A stretch of 64,000 nt of DNA from Trogon surrucura (lineage: Eukaryota; Chordata; Aves; Trogoniformes; Trogonidae). A program made the position numbers and the translations under genes. Of the stretch, positions 23,976 through 37,857 are shown piece after piece. The DNA is taken from NCBI GenBank assembly GCA_020746105.1, contig CM036636.1:1550001-1614000 (forward strand), in the 5' to 3' direction. Each line of letters begins with the position of its first letter. Position 1 is the first letter of the stretch. The notes under the pieces are model-generated. The model saw nothing but the letters and a program-made list of their open reading frames with translations, had not been told where the DNA came from and did no database searches.

Positions 23976-25988
23976 ATGGCGGAGAGACCCGAGGACCTGA
24001 ACCTGCCCAACGCCGTCATCACCCGCATCATCAAGGAGGCGGTGGGTGCCGGTGCCGGGGGGCGGGGGGTGGCGCCGCCCCGGGAGCGGGAGAGGGGAGC
24101 GGCGGCGGGGGGAGCTCTCCCCGTACGGCCCCCGCGGGGGACTCGTTATGCACAACGTGCCCGGGCCGCGGCAGGAGGCTGCCGGCCGCGCCGTGAGCGA
24201 TCGCGGTGCGATCCCGATGCGGTCCCGGTGAGCTCTCCCGGTGCGATCCCGGTGAGCTCCCCGTGAGCTCTCCCGGTGCGGCCCTCCGGGTGCCGGGAGA
24301 GACGGTCCCGACGGCGAAACCGCGCCGCCATGGCCCGAGTGATGCTCAGGAGCACGTTTGCAAGGGCGGGAGCTCTGGCTGACTGAGCCGGGGCCCCAAA
24401 CAAAGTCAGAGCCGAGGCGATTCCTTCTCCCTATAAAAGCCCAGAATAATTCCCGGTCCTCAACTGAACGAGTCTCTCGGTCTGGAGCTGCCAAACAGGT
24501 CTGGGTGATGGGTCTGTGTCAGGAACTCGATGGCCACCAGGCACATCACCCCACGGTGGTGGCCAGACTCAACGCTGACCCAGACGTCACTTTCCTTCGG
24601 TGCAGTTTCTGATAAGAGTTGAATTTCTTTTTCAGTTTCTGATAAGAGTTGAATTTCTTTTCCAGCTTCCCGATGGGGTAAACATTTCCAAAGAAGCTCG
24701 GAGCGCAATCTCCCGCGCGGCCAGCGTGTTCGTGCTCTATGCGACGTCATGGTAAGAGTTCGCCGCACCAGATAACCAGCGCGGTGGATTCATAATTCCC
24801 CCTCGATCCTGGAGATTTTTCTTTTTTCCCCACTGGTTGTTCCCATATTGTCTGTTTACATAGACAAATCAATCTTTAATGTAGCCCAGAGGACACGGTA
24901 ACGTCTCTGGGGAGGTGCGGGTTGTTTCTCCCCGCACAGGCAGTTGCTTCTCTGGCATCAGGTCCTCACAGGGCGTCATGGAATTGTCACCTTAGGGCCA
25001 ACGCTCAGATTTTCTTCTTCCGTGCAAGCAGAAAACTGATGCTGGGGAAAAGCAGTGCCACTAGGTGAAAGCACAAACAGCCAGAACAAGTATCTTAAAC
25101 TATTAGTAAGTGATTACAAAACCCCCAGGAGTTTAGGAGCTGGCTTTTCTAAGTTACTTGTGAGAGAAGCGATGACGACACCAGTTAACTCTATTTTCCT
25201 TCTTGCTTTTGACCAGCGCAAATAATTTTGCCATGAAGGGGAAGAGGAAAACGCTGAACGCCGGCGACGTTCTCTCTGCCATGGAGGAGATGGAGTTTCA
25301 GCGATTTGTAGCCCCTTTGAAGGAGTCCCTGGAAGGTACCGTCCTCAGGTCGTGTCGAGGGAGTCTCAGTAGCGCCGAGTCCTGTTTTCCTCGAACGCTG
25401 GACAAGCAGCACTTACTTGCCTGTCTTGTTTCTCTTCTCTTTGCCCAGCATCCTACACTGCAGTTTGCCTGGGGAGTAAATAATGTGCGCCTTAACGGGA
25501 CTGGGATAACATTATCTCACAACTGATGAGGATTGGGAAAGTCTCATCTGCTCTCGCTCCCCTGTTATGTTTATCTAAGGAAAATCTTAGGGGCTGCCTG
25601 TAAATGTGAACTCCGGCGTCTTTTTCAGCATTTTTCTGCTGAAACTTAACCCGATTTCCTATGGAGCTGGTCAGCACAGCTCAAGTAATAGGGTGAGTCG
25701 CTGCTATGAGTTCACTGCTCCCCTTGTAAGCCTGGAGAGCAAGTGGACGTTGGGCTTCAGCTGCTGTCCTGCTCGCGCCGTGGAACCCCCGGCTTGAATT
25801 TTTCAGCGTTCTCTCTTTTTTTTGCAGTTTACAGGCGTGAACAGAAAGGAAAGAAAGAAGCAAGGAAAGATAAAGACAAGAAGGCAGACTCAGAGGAGCA
25901 GGACAAAAGCCGAGAGGAGGAGAACGATGACGACGACGAAAGGATGGAGGAAGAAGAGCAAAACGATGAGGAGGAGGTGGACAACTGA
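23976..25988 (+). CDS. POLE3: DNA polymerase epsilon subunit 3 (histone-fold p17/CHRAC17)
   Basis: POLE3 pairs with POLE4 in DNA polymerase epsilon and with CHRAC1 in the CHRAC chromatin remodeller; it acts in the nucleus. Coding exons: 23976-24041, 24666-24751, 25217-25335 and 25828-25988, giving 143 residues (human 147). The start [20 protein letters not shown] equals the human protein. The histone fold follows ([47 protein letters not shown]). The tail is lysine- then glutamate/aspartate-rich, ending [12 protein letters not shown] as in human. The lysine-rich linker is a little shorter than in human. All introns have GT/AG ends and phases agree. The acceptor of exon 2 lies in a 30-bp tandem duplication (see findings). 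It is transcribed toward ALAD. Confidence 0.97.
24197..24290. repeat. Short degenerate tandem repeat in POLE3 intron 1
   Basis: The motifs GGTGAGCTC and TCCCGGTGCG alternate several times within about 95 bp. The units are irregular (about 13-27 bp). Each copy of GGTGAGCT resembles a splice donor. Confidence 0.7.
24603..24662 (+). repeat. 30-bp tandem duplication at POLE3 exon 2 acceptor
   Basis: Two adjacent 30-bp units, 24603-24632 and 24633-24662, differ at one base (their last). Each starts with CAG after a pyrimidine tract, so the duplication copies a potential splice acceptor. The real acceptor CAG follows at 24663-24665. Confidence 0.97.
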
Positions 25989-27395
25989 GCGTGCTGCTGA
26001 GATGCGTGCAGGGGCTGGGTTTCGTTCAGAGGGATATAAATGCTGTAAATCCACCTCGCTGTGTCCCCTCTTGTTTCCAGTAGAGCTCTGTGCCGTTCCT
26101 CTGCGGCCTGCCCCTTTCTGGCCTTTGCTTGTACATAAAGGACTTCTGCTAAAGCTTTTCTCGAGGAAGGACCACCCTGCACGGGGGGCCTGGCACCCTC
26201 CCCAAGTTCTCAGTGGACATCAGGTGCAGGGTTGGTTCTGAAAGAGAGGGGAAAAAAGAAAAAAAAAAAAAGAAATGCCAGATGCTCAGAACAGAAGCTG
26301 GCCAGGAGAACTTGAGACTGTTGAATAATCTCGTTAAGCCAAGTCAAGGGCTCAATCAAACAGATCATTAACCCTTTGGGGTTTAGAATCTACACGATGA
26401 TGTTGAGAGGCCTGGAATCTGAATATTTAGGCTTTTTATCCAAGTGACTTGTTTTGGGGTTGCTTTTTTTCCTTCATTTTCTTGCATTCTGGCTGTGCCT
26501 TCTCTTCCTGCTGTGACGGTGAGACTGCGTCTTTCAGCCGTACCAGCACTGATACCGTACAACCATACACGGACCACTTGGCTGACTCTCGCTCAGATCA
26601 ACCGAAATAAAAAAAAAAATATAAAAAAAACAACTCCACAGCGCTTAGGATGTAAACTAAATACTGAAAGTGCTGGTCTTTAAAGCCCTGGGAGACCCGG
26701 AGGAGTTTTCTTAAAAATGGGAAGCAAAACAAACGGCTGAGCTGCGCATTGGGGCTTTTAAATGGCTCCTTCAAGAAAAATGGGCTAAAACAAGTTCTTT
26801 GTATTTGTAGCACTTACGTAGGTTTGTTCTTTTATACCTGAATTTGTAGTTCTGATGCCTTTCCTTTCTCTTCTCTGAGAAAGTAACTATTAGAATAAGC
26901 TCCTTTTTGGGAAAAGACGCTTTGACTGATGTGTTTGAAGACTAAAACCTGGTATTTGAACTTAACCGACATTTGGTGAATGAAACTTGAGGGAAGTTGT
27001 AGGTACATTTAAATAAACCCCACAAGTTTTGTTGACTGTGTGGTTTTAAAATAGCACCTGTGAGGAACAGGATGTATTTTTCCAAAAGAAAAAAAAAGCG
27101 ACGCAGAGCTACCCACAAGAGCTACCCTGCCTTTCTGCTTTTACGGCACGACGGCTTTTCATACGCAGAAGCCCAGCTCCTGGAGAGAACTGAATCAACA
27201 AAGATGTTCTGCTGGCGTGCAGTCAGTAACAGAGGAAAAGACGGAGCTGACAATGTCTTCCCAAGATTTCCAATATCAAAAAAAGACCATTTTTCCTCTC
27301 TCTCTTTTTTTTTTCCTGTTTTCTTCTAGGTTTTTTTTTCCCCTCTAGTACATATCTGGGGTGCATATTCCGAAAGGGAACAACATATAAATAAA
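25989..27395 (+). other. POLE3 3' UTR and downstream polyadenylation signals
   Basis: After the stop there are plus-strand AATAAA signals at 26606-26611, 27012-27017 and 27390-27395. The first precedes an A-rich tract. Which one is used cannot be read from sequence; a 3' UTR of about 0.6 kb is the simplest guess. No other gene was seen. Confidence 0.5.
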
Positions 27396-27884
27396 AGCCA
27401 GATTTTTTTTTTTTACTGGAAATGAGTCTCTTATTTCTGTCGGTAATGAAGCGAGCCGGTTGTGGTTGCATAAGGACGCACCCGAGCGTGCGGCAAAGGC
27501 AGAAGCAAACGCGTTACGAAATTCCTCGCGGAGCAGCTGACTGCGAAGGGAGGATGAAGGCTGCTCGGTGTGAGAGGAGCGAGGGAAGCGCCCAGACTCG
27601 AAAGAACCCGAGGAGCAAGGTTTGGGTGCTGCTGTTTGTGTCCCCGGTGGAAGGAGCCTTTGGCTCATCCTCGGAGGCACAAGGCTTGGGGGCAAGAGGA
27701 CAAAAATGGGGTCGGGGCTTTGGCCCTACAGGGTGGTTGTGTGGGAGCTGCAGAACACCCTGCAATGATCCCGATGCTCCGGTGAGATGAAGGAAAGAGG
27801 AGGTGCTGCCAGGCCTGTAGCGTGGCTCTGGCTGCCCTTAGCCTGGCAGGTCGTCGTCCCCGAACCCCACAACTCGGCCGCAGT

Positions 27885-29420
27885 CCTTTGCAGCACCCCA
27901 AACCCCAGCTCCATGCCACCACAGAACCCCCAGCCCTGTTCCTTACCCCCACAAAGCCCTGCTCCAGCCCCAGAGGAACCCCAAAATCTGACCCTTGCAG
28001 CACCCCGAAACTTGTCTGCATGGCCCCTTGGCATCCCAAAGCCCACCTCCTGGCACTCCCAGCAACCCAAAGCTCTGCTCCAGGCTCCTGCAGCACCCCA
28101 AAATCCTGCTCCACCCCTTCACAGAACCCCCAGGTATGGTTCTTATCCCCCCAGCACCACCCCAGAACCCCAAAACCAGGCTCCAGGTCACCCTGCAGCA
28201 CCCCAAAACTGCGCTGTACAACCTCACAGCATCCCAAAGCCCTGCTCCATCCCTCCACAGCACCACAAAACCCTGATCCAGGCTCTTGCAGCACCCCAAA
28301 ACTCTGTTCCAGCCCTCCTCAGCATCCCAAAGCTCTGATCCAGGCCCACTCACCACCCCAAAACCCAGCTCCATGCCACCAAAGCAGATCCAGCCATGCT
28401 CCTTACCCCGACAGCATCCCCCAACCACCCCAAAACCTGGCTCCAGGTCCTCCTGCAACATCCCAAAACTGAAATGTGTGGCCCCACTGCAACCCAAAGC
28501 CTGCCTCCTCGCACTGCCAGCACCCCAAAGCCCTGCTCCAGCCTCCCAGAACCCCAAAACCCGCATCCAGGCACTGCTGCAGCACCCTAAAACTTGTCTT
28601 CGTGGCCCCACGGCACCCCAAAACCCTGCTCAATACCCTCTCCAGCACCCAAAAGCCCTGCTCCAAACCCCCCCCAAACCTCAAAACCTGGCTCCAGGTC
28701 CTCCTGCAGCACCCCAAACCTTGTTCGCATGGCTCCACAGCACACCCAAACCCTGCTTGATAGCCCCTCAGCACCCCAAAGCCCTGCTCCAAACCCCCCC
28801 AGCACCCCAAAGCCCTGCTCCAAACCCCCCCCAGCACCCCAAAACCTGGCTCCAGATCCCCCTGCAGCACCCCAAAACTTGTCTGCATGGCCCCACAGCA
28901 CCCCATAATCCTGCTCCAAACCCCCTCGGCACCCCAAAGCCCTCCTCCAGCCCCACCAGAACCCCAAAACCTGACTCCAGATCCCCCTGCAGCACCCCAA
29001 ACCCCTGCTCGATACCCCCACAGCACCCCAAAGCCCTGCTCCAGGCCCCCCCCCCAAAGTCCAAAACCCAGCTCCGGAGGCCTCTTGCAGCACCTCAAAC
29101 CCCCCCCCAGCACCACAAAACCCTGCCTCAGCCCCCCTCAAACCCCAAAACCTGGCTCCAGATCCCCCAAAGCACCCCAAAACTTGTTTCCGTGGCTCCA
29201 CAGCACCCCAAAACCCTGCTCGATACCCCCACAGCACCCCAAAGCCCTGCTCCAGCCCCCTCCGAAGTCCAAAACCCAGCTCCGGAGGCCTCTTGCAGCA
29301 CCTCAAACCCCTGAGCACCCCAAAACCCTGCTTCAGCCCTCCTCAAACCCCAGAACCTGTCTCCAGATCCTCCTGCAGCACCCCAAAATTTATCTACGTG
29401 TCCCCCTCACCCCGTTCCAA
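27885..29420. repeat. C-rich minisatellite (~30-33 bp units)
   Basis: About 1.5 kb is built from diverged units of roughly 30-33 bp around a core CAGCACCCCAAARCCCTGCT followed by a C-run; I estimate 45-50 copies. Measured spacings of the AGCACCCC core near 28770-28900 are 31, 32, 33 and 31 bp. Recurring variants (CTTGTCTGCATGGCCCCACAG, GGCTCCAGATCCCCCTG, GATACCCCCACAG-type) suggest a higher-order period of four to five units. One strand is strongly C-rich, the other G-rich. Long open frames cross it in several frames on both strands, an effect of composition and the lack of stops in the unit. It lies between POLE3 and the ALAD promoter. Confidence 0.95.
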
Positions 29421-29469
29421 CACCCCCCAACCCTTTCCTTACCCTCACACCCCCCCCCTTTAAAACCCT

Positions 29470-29600
29470 CCTCCCTCTTCCCGCGCTCCGCCACGCGAGA
29501 TTTCCCGCCACCACCACCCCTGGGGGCGTGGTTATGTTAATTAGGAGGGCGGGACTATGCAAATCGCGATAGCTCGGGCCGGAGCGGGACGCGGCTGTAG
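29470..29600 (+). promoter_or_regulatory. ALAD promoter and non-coding first exon
   Basis: A GC-rich segment with an octamer element ATGCAAAT at 29557-29564 and GGGCGG at 29547-29552 ends in a consensus donor (GGCTGTAG|GTGAGTGG, exon end 29600). The next plus-strand acceptor that fits is that of ALAD exon 2 (exon starts 32434). I therefore infer the ALAD housekeeping promoter and its untranslated exon 1, as in mammals. The transcription start is not defined. Confidence 0.6.
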
Positions 29601-29611
29601 GTGAGTGGCGC

Positions 29612-29687
29612 GGCCGGGGTCGGGGACCGGGGGACCGGAGACGGGGCGGACGCCCCGTCTCCGGTCCCCCGGTTCCCGACCCCGGCC
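29612..29687. repeat. Near-perfect 37-bp inverted repeat
   Basis: The left arm 29612-29648 and right arm 29651-29687 are reverse complements at 36 of 37 positions with a 2-bp spacer (GA). It begins 12 bases after the exon 1 end of ALAD. Both arms are GC-rich, so RNA or DNA would fold into a very stable hairpin. Confidence 0.97.
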
Positions 29688-32433
29688 CCCTATGTTTTTT
29701 TTTCGCGTTTCCCGGAGGTTCAGACCGGTTGGGCGGAAGGGCAGCCCCGGTTTGTTTGGTTTTTTGCTCGCGACCTCCCCATTTGGGTTTTCGGGAGGCT
29801 CCAAGGATTTGTGGAAGCGTTCAGAGCCGGGTCGGATGAGGTTTTGAGCAACCTGGCGTGGTGGGAGGTGTGTAGGAATGAGATGATCTCGAAGGTGCCT
29901 CCCAACCCAAACCATTCCCCGATTCCGCGACTTCAGGCGAATAGTTCTGCATCGCAGGATAGGGCTATGTTGTCCGTTTCTGTATCCCAAAATGCTGGAA
30001 AGCAACGTTCTCGCGTCCAAATTGCCGCCACCGGCGATGCCCGCCGGTGCTCACATCTTGGCAGCTCACCCTTGGTCTGTGTCAAGTCTGAGTTCAGCCC
30101 GTTTGTTTCATTTGTGCAAACGGGAGGGGACGTGTGCGTGGGTCCCTCATTTATCCGTTGCTTCTCTTTCCTCGAGTACAGCGAGGTCACCTTGGCAGGC
30201 TCGGGCTGGGCAAAGGTGCAGGTTTGGGTGCTGTGGGTTTGGGCTGGGCTGTCCCGGCGGTGGAGGAGCAAAGGTGAAACCGCTCTGCTGCGAAGCCACT
30301 TGCTCAGGAGGCAGCCGTGGGGTAAACTCCTCCTTGCTGATGCTCTGGTTTGCGCCAAACAAATTGCTTTACAAAGTCAGGTTTAGACCTTTTAATGCTG
30401 GAGAAGAGAAAGTATCTCGGGGCCAGGAGCCCCGTTCTGGAGCGTGGCATCCCCTTACCCTGCTCCGCGTCCCTGCCTTCCTTCCCCATCTGGGGGGCTC
30501 TGTGGCTGTAGGACCCTGGTGCCCTTGTCCCACTGGGAGCCCTGCATGGGCGAGGGGACCTTCTCCAGCACGTGTGGCTCACACGGAGAGCCACACTCCC
30601 CCAGCCTCGCAGCAGATGGAGGCCCACCCGTCCTGGCTGTTATCTCTGCTCTACAACTCCCCCGCACGCCCGTCTCCTCCTTCCCTGTCAAGGGGAGCTC
30701 CAGACTCTATCTGTCCCAGTCAGGTGCCTCTGGTACCACCCTGTCCCCGCACCCCTTCCTCCTGGGGGATTAACTGTTTAAAAGCATTTTTTTTTTGGAG
30801 TCTCGAGGTGGGTTTTGTTCACTGAGCCCTTTGTTCTCCATCCCTCCCTGCCCAGAGCCCTGCCTGAGTGGCCACTGCGCTGGAGCTGCCAACTCGAGTT
30901 CACCCCGGGACTGTCCCCTTCCCTGCGAGTAAGGAGCTGGAGCGGCAGCGTTCCAGGGCTAAAAATGACTTGCCAGGCAACGCTGTGACACTGCCAGTGT
31001 GCCCGTCAGCTGGTCTGCATCCCCCACAAGCACCACCCGATTTTTTTACGTGGTGATTTTACCTGTCAGTCTGTAAGTGAGGGGTACCTTTTCCTCCATC
31101 ACCACAGCAGAGGTGATTGCGAGGGGTATGAGAGACTCGGCTCAAGCCCTGGACCAAACATAATGCCCCTACATGTGCCCTGTCCATGGGGGTGGCCTCA
31201 TACGGGCTGAGAATTTGATTCAGCGTTAGAATATCTGAAAAGTCTTTGTGTAAAATAGGCGAGCACCTCAGATTAAAAGTTTTCCAGAAGAATGGAGCCA
31301 TCTCCTGCCCAGCTCTGTTGCTGACTGGTGTCACAAGTGGTGACGTAAAACTCTTTGCCCTGGGCTGTGTCCTGGGGTACCGTGAGCCATCTGTTCTCCA
31401 GAGAGAGCCGGGGTTGGTGATGTTCCTTGCTGGGGAATCCCTCCTGGGATGTGACTGGGGACTGTGGGGCTCCTCCCCCGAGACCCACCCTTGTGTCCAC
31501 TCTTTCTCTGGCGGGAGGTCCTGCCCTGGGGTGCCAGTGGAGGAATCCCATTTGCTCTTTTGGCAGCCCCATCTCCAGCTCTCCTCCCGCCCACCTCCCT
31601 CACGTTTTGGTTCTCAAAGAGTAAAGCCTTTGCTCTTTGGCTCCAGGACACCCCCAGCTCCTCCGCACAGGGCATTGGTGGGACGCGTCCCTGCGTGTGC
31701 AGCAGCAGAAATCCTTGAAGCCGCTCTGTACAAACAGTCTGTTGTTCAGGTCACGGTTCCCAGGGCCACAGCAGCTGCTCTCCTTTGTGCAGCAGCCAAA
31801 CGCTTCGTCCCGGGGCAACCGCCTTCCCCCGGCCCCTTCCGTCCTGCTCTCACTAACCACGTGTCAGTGAGAACGTAGTGCTGGTGGCAATTTAAATCGT
31901 AAGGGCCTAATCACTGAATTATTACTAGATATAACAGAAGAAGAAAATATTGCTACAGATGAAGTTTCAACATAGCTAACACTTGAATTACGTACGTTGA
32001 GCAACTGCTGTTTGTTACCCCTGAAATCAGTTTTGCCCAACTCCAAGTTTTCTTTATGCAGCAGCAAGGGGATACTGGAGCGGTGTGACCACAGGGTTTA
32101 AAGCCCCAGTGTCATCAGGATGATCCTGCACCTCTCTCCCCTTCAGTGCTCATACTCGGATGACTGCAAATTGGTGGTTTCCCACACAGAACTGGGAGGT
32201 TTTGAGGGGAGGAGTCAGCATTATCCGAGGAGGTGCCGTGCTGTGACTCTGGATGCATGGGGGCAGAGTTGGGATGAAGCTGGAGTTCGTGCTGCCCACC
32301 TGTGCCCAGTGTGGGGCAGGGACAGCCCTGCAGCAGGGGCCTGGATGTCAGACCCCTCCTATCTGCACCGATATCCAGCGGCTGACCAGGATGCTGCAGC
32401 TGACCAGCCTGCCGGTGTCTCTTGATGTTTCAG
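29688..32433 (+). other. ALAD intron 1
   Basis: No repeat family or exon is recognised in these 2.7 kb. Mammalian ALAD has an erythroid promoter in this intron. A CACCC box (30624-30629) and a GATA site in reverse orientation (AGATAA, 30640-30645) lie close together and could be its remains or equivalent, but such pairs also occur by chance. The open frames near 30.0-30.8 and 31.2-31.9 kb have no coding support. Confidence 0.4.
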
Positions 32434-32458
32434 AGTCTCCTCCTAGTGAAGTCCGAAG

Positions 32459-36429
<3,971 letters not shown>

Positions 36430-36995
36430 GCGCGGGGCGGGCCTTCCGGGGGAGGGGGCGGGGCCCCCGGGGGGGGCTTCCGGTGGGGGCGGGACTTCCG
36501 GTGGTGGGCGGGACTTGCGGGGGGGCTTGCGCGGGGCGGGCGGGGGTCGCCCCGGGAGCGCGCGTGCCCGTCACACACCCCCCACCCCCTCCCCCTCCCC
36601 CCAAACCCGGCCCCGGGATCCCCCCTTGCACCACCACCCCCCCCCCCCGCGGCCCCAGCCCCTGCGTGACCCCCCCCGGCCCCACTCGGCCACCCCAGAC
36701 ACCCCCCCGTGCCCCCCCCCCGGTGACCCGGCAGCCCCAGGGGGTGGGAGGTGGGGAGGGGCTGCAGCTGCCCCAGCTCGAGAGGCTCGGAGCGGAGCCT
36801 GCCCTGCCCTGCCCTGCCCTGTCCCGTCCCTGCAGCTCCCAGAGGGGCCTGAGCTTCCCCCCTCCACGGGGGACACCGACACGAGTGGGTGCGGCGCGGC
36901 CGCAGGGCCGGTGCTCCCCCCTGCTGCCATCCGAGCGCCCGGCTCCGGCCCCCCGTTGGCTTTAGGTCCCCCTGGCCCCCCGCTTTGCTTCCGCC
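36430..36995 (+). promoter_or_regulatory. ALAD-HDHD3 intergenic region, HDHD3 promoter
   Basis: Only 566 bp separate the ALAD stop from the HDHD3 ATG. The region is extremely GC-rich with long C-runs near 36630-36720. Three ETS-type sites CTTCCGG lie at 36443-36449, 36477-36483 and 36495-36501, in a locally repeated GGCGGGACTTCCGG context. I infer a CpG-island promoter for HDHD3. No obvious ALAD polyadenylation signal was seen before HDHD3, so the two transcripts may overlap. Confidence 0.45.
36798..36833. repeat. (CCTGC)n short tandem repeat
   Basis: Five perfect CCTGC units followed by two degenerate ones, within the HDHD3 upstream region. Confidence 0.9.
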
Positions 36996-37713
36996 ATGCT
37001 TCGGCTCCGCTTACTGACCTGGGACGTGAAGGACACACTGCTGCGGCTGCGGCGGCCCGTGGGGGAGATTTACGCAGCCGAGGCCCGGGCTCACGGGGTG
37101 CAGGTGCAGCCAGAGACCCTCAGCCGGTCGTTCCAGGAGGCGTACGGAGCCCACAGCCGGCGCTTCCCCAACTACGGCCGGGGCTGGGGGCTCAGGTCGC
37201 AGCAGTGGTGGGTCGACGTCGTGAAGCAGACCTTCAGGCTCTCAGGTGTGCAGGAGGACGGGATCCTAACGCTGATGGCAGAAAACCTCTACCGTGACTA
37301 CTGCAGCGCCCAGAACTGGGAGGTGCTGCCAGGAGCTGATGAGACCCTGAGCCAGTGCCGCCAGCGCGGCTTCCACATGGGGGTCGTCTCCAACTTCGAT
37401 AAGCGGCTGGAAAACATCCTCTCCCGGTGCAACCTGCGGCATCACTTTGAATTCATCCTCACCTCTGAGGATGTGGGCTTCGCCAAGCCAGACAGGAGGA
37501 TCTTCGAGAAAGCCCTGCGCCTTGGCGGATTCCCCCCCGGAGCAGGCGGCTCACGTCGGGGATGACTACGTGCGGGATTATAGGGCAGCCAGAGCCGTGG
37601 GCATGCACAGCTTTCTTCTTCAGGCTGCCGGGCAGGGTGAGGAGCTGGAGGTACCCCCGGAGCACGTCCTGCCCACACTCAGCCACCTCTTGGCTCTTAT
37701 TGAGAAGGGGTAG
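36996..37713 (+). CDS. HDHD3: Haloacid dehalogenase-like hydrolase domain-containing 3, with one-base frame break
   Basis: HDHD3 is a HAD-superfamily protein of unknown substrate. It is one coding exon, as in mammals. The N-terminal frame (36996 to about 37530) holds HAD motif I as LLTWDVKDTLLRLR (the second Asp of DxD is Lys, as in human), FPNYGRGWGL, motif II VVSNFDKRLE and the motif III lysine in FAKPDRRIFEKALRL. Motif IV (AAHVGDDYVRDYRAARAVG) continues in another frame and ends at 37713. The frames meet at 37523-37540, which includes a run of seven Cs (37532-37538). Removing one base from the seven-C run, or one G just before it, would give the seven-residue spacing seen in human between ALRL and AAHVGD. 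Without that, the frame ends after GGSRRG and loses motif IV. An assembly or sequencing error in the C-run is at least as likely as a real mutation. The full product would be about 239 residues. Confidence 0.93.
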
Positions 37714-37851
37714 CTGTGTTTCGGAGGAGGACTGGCCCCTGCTGCTGGGCGCTGAACTGGTTCTGGAGCGGGGTTTCTTGCAGGAAAAAGAAGCGAGCGC
37801 TTCTGAGCGCCGGGAGCAGTGCTGACTGCGGAGCAGGAGGGGTGTTAATGC

Positions 37852-37857
37852 AATAAA
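37852..37857 (+). other. HDHD3 polyadenylation signal
   Basis: AATAAA lies 139 bp after the HDHD3 stop. A second AATAAA at 38278-38283 could serve a longer transcript. Confidence 0.7.

Noticed and set aside
23769-24494. 241-codon minus-strand frame over the POLE3 promoter and exon 1
   Set aside because: Arg/Pro/Gly-rich product of a CpG island; it overlaps the well-supported POLE3 start on the other strand.
27943-28611. Glycine-rich, silk-like minus-strand frame of 222 codons
   Set aside because: Same minisatellite read from the other strand.
28286-29314. Proline/serine/lysine-rich 342-codon plus-strand frame
   Set aside because: It lies entirely inside the minisatellite, and other frames on both strands are open as well. 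It follows from the repeat unit lacking stops, not from coding selection.
27885-29420. CRISPR-like array of ~30-bp units
   Set aside because: The units are head-to-tail with no unique spacers, and this is an animal genome.
29601-30386. 261-codon plus-strand frame starting at the ALAD exon 1 donor
   Set aside because: It begins inside the inverted repeat and runs through intron 1 with no acceptor, no homologue and no matching phase to ALAD exon 2.
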